DNA of 64,000 nucleotides, from assembly GCA_026705925.1 (NCBI GenBank), contig JAPOZT010000004.1:167347-231346 (forward strand). Reading direction: 5' to 3'. This stretch comes from Gemmatimonadota bacterium. Its GTDB lineage: Bacteria; JAAXHH01. Below are positions 63,215-64,000 of this stretch, piece by piece. A program made the position numbers and the translations under genes. Each line of letters begins with the position of its first letter. Position 1 is the stretch's first letter. Under the pieces are notes generated by a model that saw only the letters and a program-made list of their open reading frames with translations, made no database searches and was not told the origin of the DNA.

Positions 63215-64000
63215 ATGGCGACATCGCGACCGAACGTGCTCTGCATCCTTACCGACGACCAGGGCGTCTGGGCGGCGGGCTGTTACGGCAACGGGGAAAT
63301 CCGTACACCGCACATCGACCGGATCGCGGAGACCGGGATTCGCTTCGACCGGTTCTTTGTGGCCACGCCCGTCTGCTCCCCGAGCCGAGCGACGCTGCTG
63401 ACCGGCCGCATCCCGTCCCAGCATGGCGTGCACGACTGGATCAAGGGAGGCAATGTGGGCGAGGGCGCGGCTTCCTACCTCGAAGGAGAAACGGCGTATA
63501 CCGATGTGCTCGCAGCCCACGGCTGGCGATGTGGCCTCAGCGGCAAGTGGCACCTGGGCAACAGCACCCTGCCCCAGCACGGGTTCTCCCACTGGTTCAC
63601 CCACCAGTTCGGCGGCGGCCCCTACAATGATGCGCCCATGGTCCGGAACGGCGTACCGGTCACCGAGCCGGGGTACGTCACGAACGTCATTACCGACGAT
63701 GCGCTGGCCTTCATCGACCGCCACGCCAACCACGATGACCCGTTCTACCTGGGCGTCCACTACACCGCGCCGCACAGTCCGTGGACCGGACATCCGCAGG
63801 ATATCGTCGATTCCTACGACGACTGCCCTTTCGATTCCTGCCCCCAGGAACCCGTCCACCCCTGGGCGGGCGGCCTGACCCGCGAATGCATGGGTGACCG
63901 GGAAAGCCTGCAGGGCTACTTCGCGGCCGTCACGGCCATGGACCTCGACGTCGGCCGGTTGCTGGACCGGCTCGATCATCACGGCATCCGGGAAGACACC
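63215..64000 (+). CDS. Type I sulfatase, 3'-truncated by window edge
   Basis: 262 codons visible and still open at base 64000. The start ATG at 63215 gives MATSRPNVLCILTDDQGVWA with metal-binding Asp residues. The formylglycine motif is CSPSR in ATPVCSPSRATLLTGRIPSQ, and SGKWHLGNSTLPQHGF is the second conserved block. HYTAPHSPWTGHP follows. There is no signal peptide. It is only distantly similar to the sulfatase at 29970-31583, so not a recent duplicate. It lies in a catabolic gene neighbourhood and probably removes sulfate from a sugar or ester. Confidence 0.92.
   Translation, partial: MATSRPNVLCILTDDQGVWAAGCYGNGEIRTPHIDRIAETGIRFDRFFVATPVCSPSRATLLTGRIPSQHGVHDWIKGGNVGEGAASYLEGETAYTDVLAAHGWRCGLSGKWHLGNSTLPQHGFSHWFTHQFGGGPYNDAPMVRNGVPVTEPGYVTNVITDDALAFIDRHANHDDPFYLGVHYTAPHSPWTGHPQDIVDSYDDCPFDSCPQEPVHPWAGGLTRECMGDRESLQGYFAAVTAMDLDVGRLLDRLDHHGIREDT

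Noticed and set aside
61930..63630. 566-codon open frame on the plus strand overlapping the sulfatase start
   Set aside because: Mostly antisense to the Gfo/Idh gene and out of frame with the real sulfatase, which begins at 63215 and runs off the window.
1..64000. tRNA and rRNA genes
   Set aside because: I looked through the intergenic gaps and saw no cloverleaf or rRNA-like segment; a covariance-model scan would be decisive.

Overview
A GC-rich bacterial chromosome segment with short intergenic gaps and both strands used. The gene complement points to a Gram-negative (diderm) bacterium: LptF/LptG lipopolysaccharide exporters, outer-membrane autotransporter-type barrels and a TPR lipoprotein. 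Several traits suggest the FCB assemblage, for example Latescibacterota, Gemmatimonadota or an uncultivated marine relative: many phytanoyl-CoA-type dioxygenases, formylglycine sulfatases, Gfo/Idh/MocA oxidoreductases, an enolase-superfamily enzyme, a DUF1611 protein, and a lipoprotein with a CAYYNTFYNA-type N-terminus. This placement is inferred from gene content; no rRNA or tRNA gene was recognised.

Layout. 1-17 kb is housekeeping: hrpA (cut at the left edge), queC, a nitrilase, nadE overlapping a nicotinamidase-like hydrolase, ferrochelatase and HemQ (coproporphyrin-type haem synthesis), then a leftward unit of a receiver-degenerate response regulator, TPR lipoprotein, pyrK-pyrD-pyrF and a SPOUT RNA methyltransferase, with ssb upstream. 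17-22 kb: lptF-lptG, metK and a sugar-nucleotide transferase. 22-29 kb: a tight leftward run of seven genes combining a glutamate-mutase-L-type ASKHA ATPase, a barrel-sandwich/KOW-like protein, four membrane proteins and a small helical protein. No named system is recognised, and this is the best candidate for something undescribed.

29-38 kb: dioxygenase, sulfatase, GCS2 ligase, small membrane protein, VOC protein, oxidoreductase, an UnbU/UnbV-like pair and a PheC-like binding protein. 38-48 kb is a surface-protein island. It holds a decayed Ig-like lipoprotein, a giant Calx-beta/cadherin protein with a C-terminal barrel, and a Cache-domain protein fused to a related barrel. It is bounded by a 186-bp copy of the 3' end of the binding-protein gene. 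48-54 kb: pyrG, rpsT, uvrC, an AhpD-like protein and a TlpA-like thioredoxin. 54-64 kb: catabolic and accessory enzymes (enolase superfamily, non-canonical SDR, two dioxygenases, dienelactone hydrolase, HpcH aldolase, Gfo/Idh, sulfatase) with hisI-like and hisD.

A striking feature of the whole window is the number of short tandem repeats (units of about 9-44 bp) at gene ends, in linkers and in signal peptides. Those inside genes are nearly always multiples of three. They explain odd low-complexity tails on otherwise ordinary enzymes.
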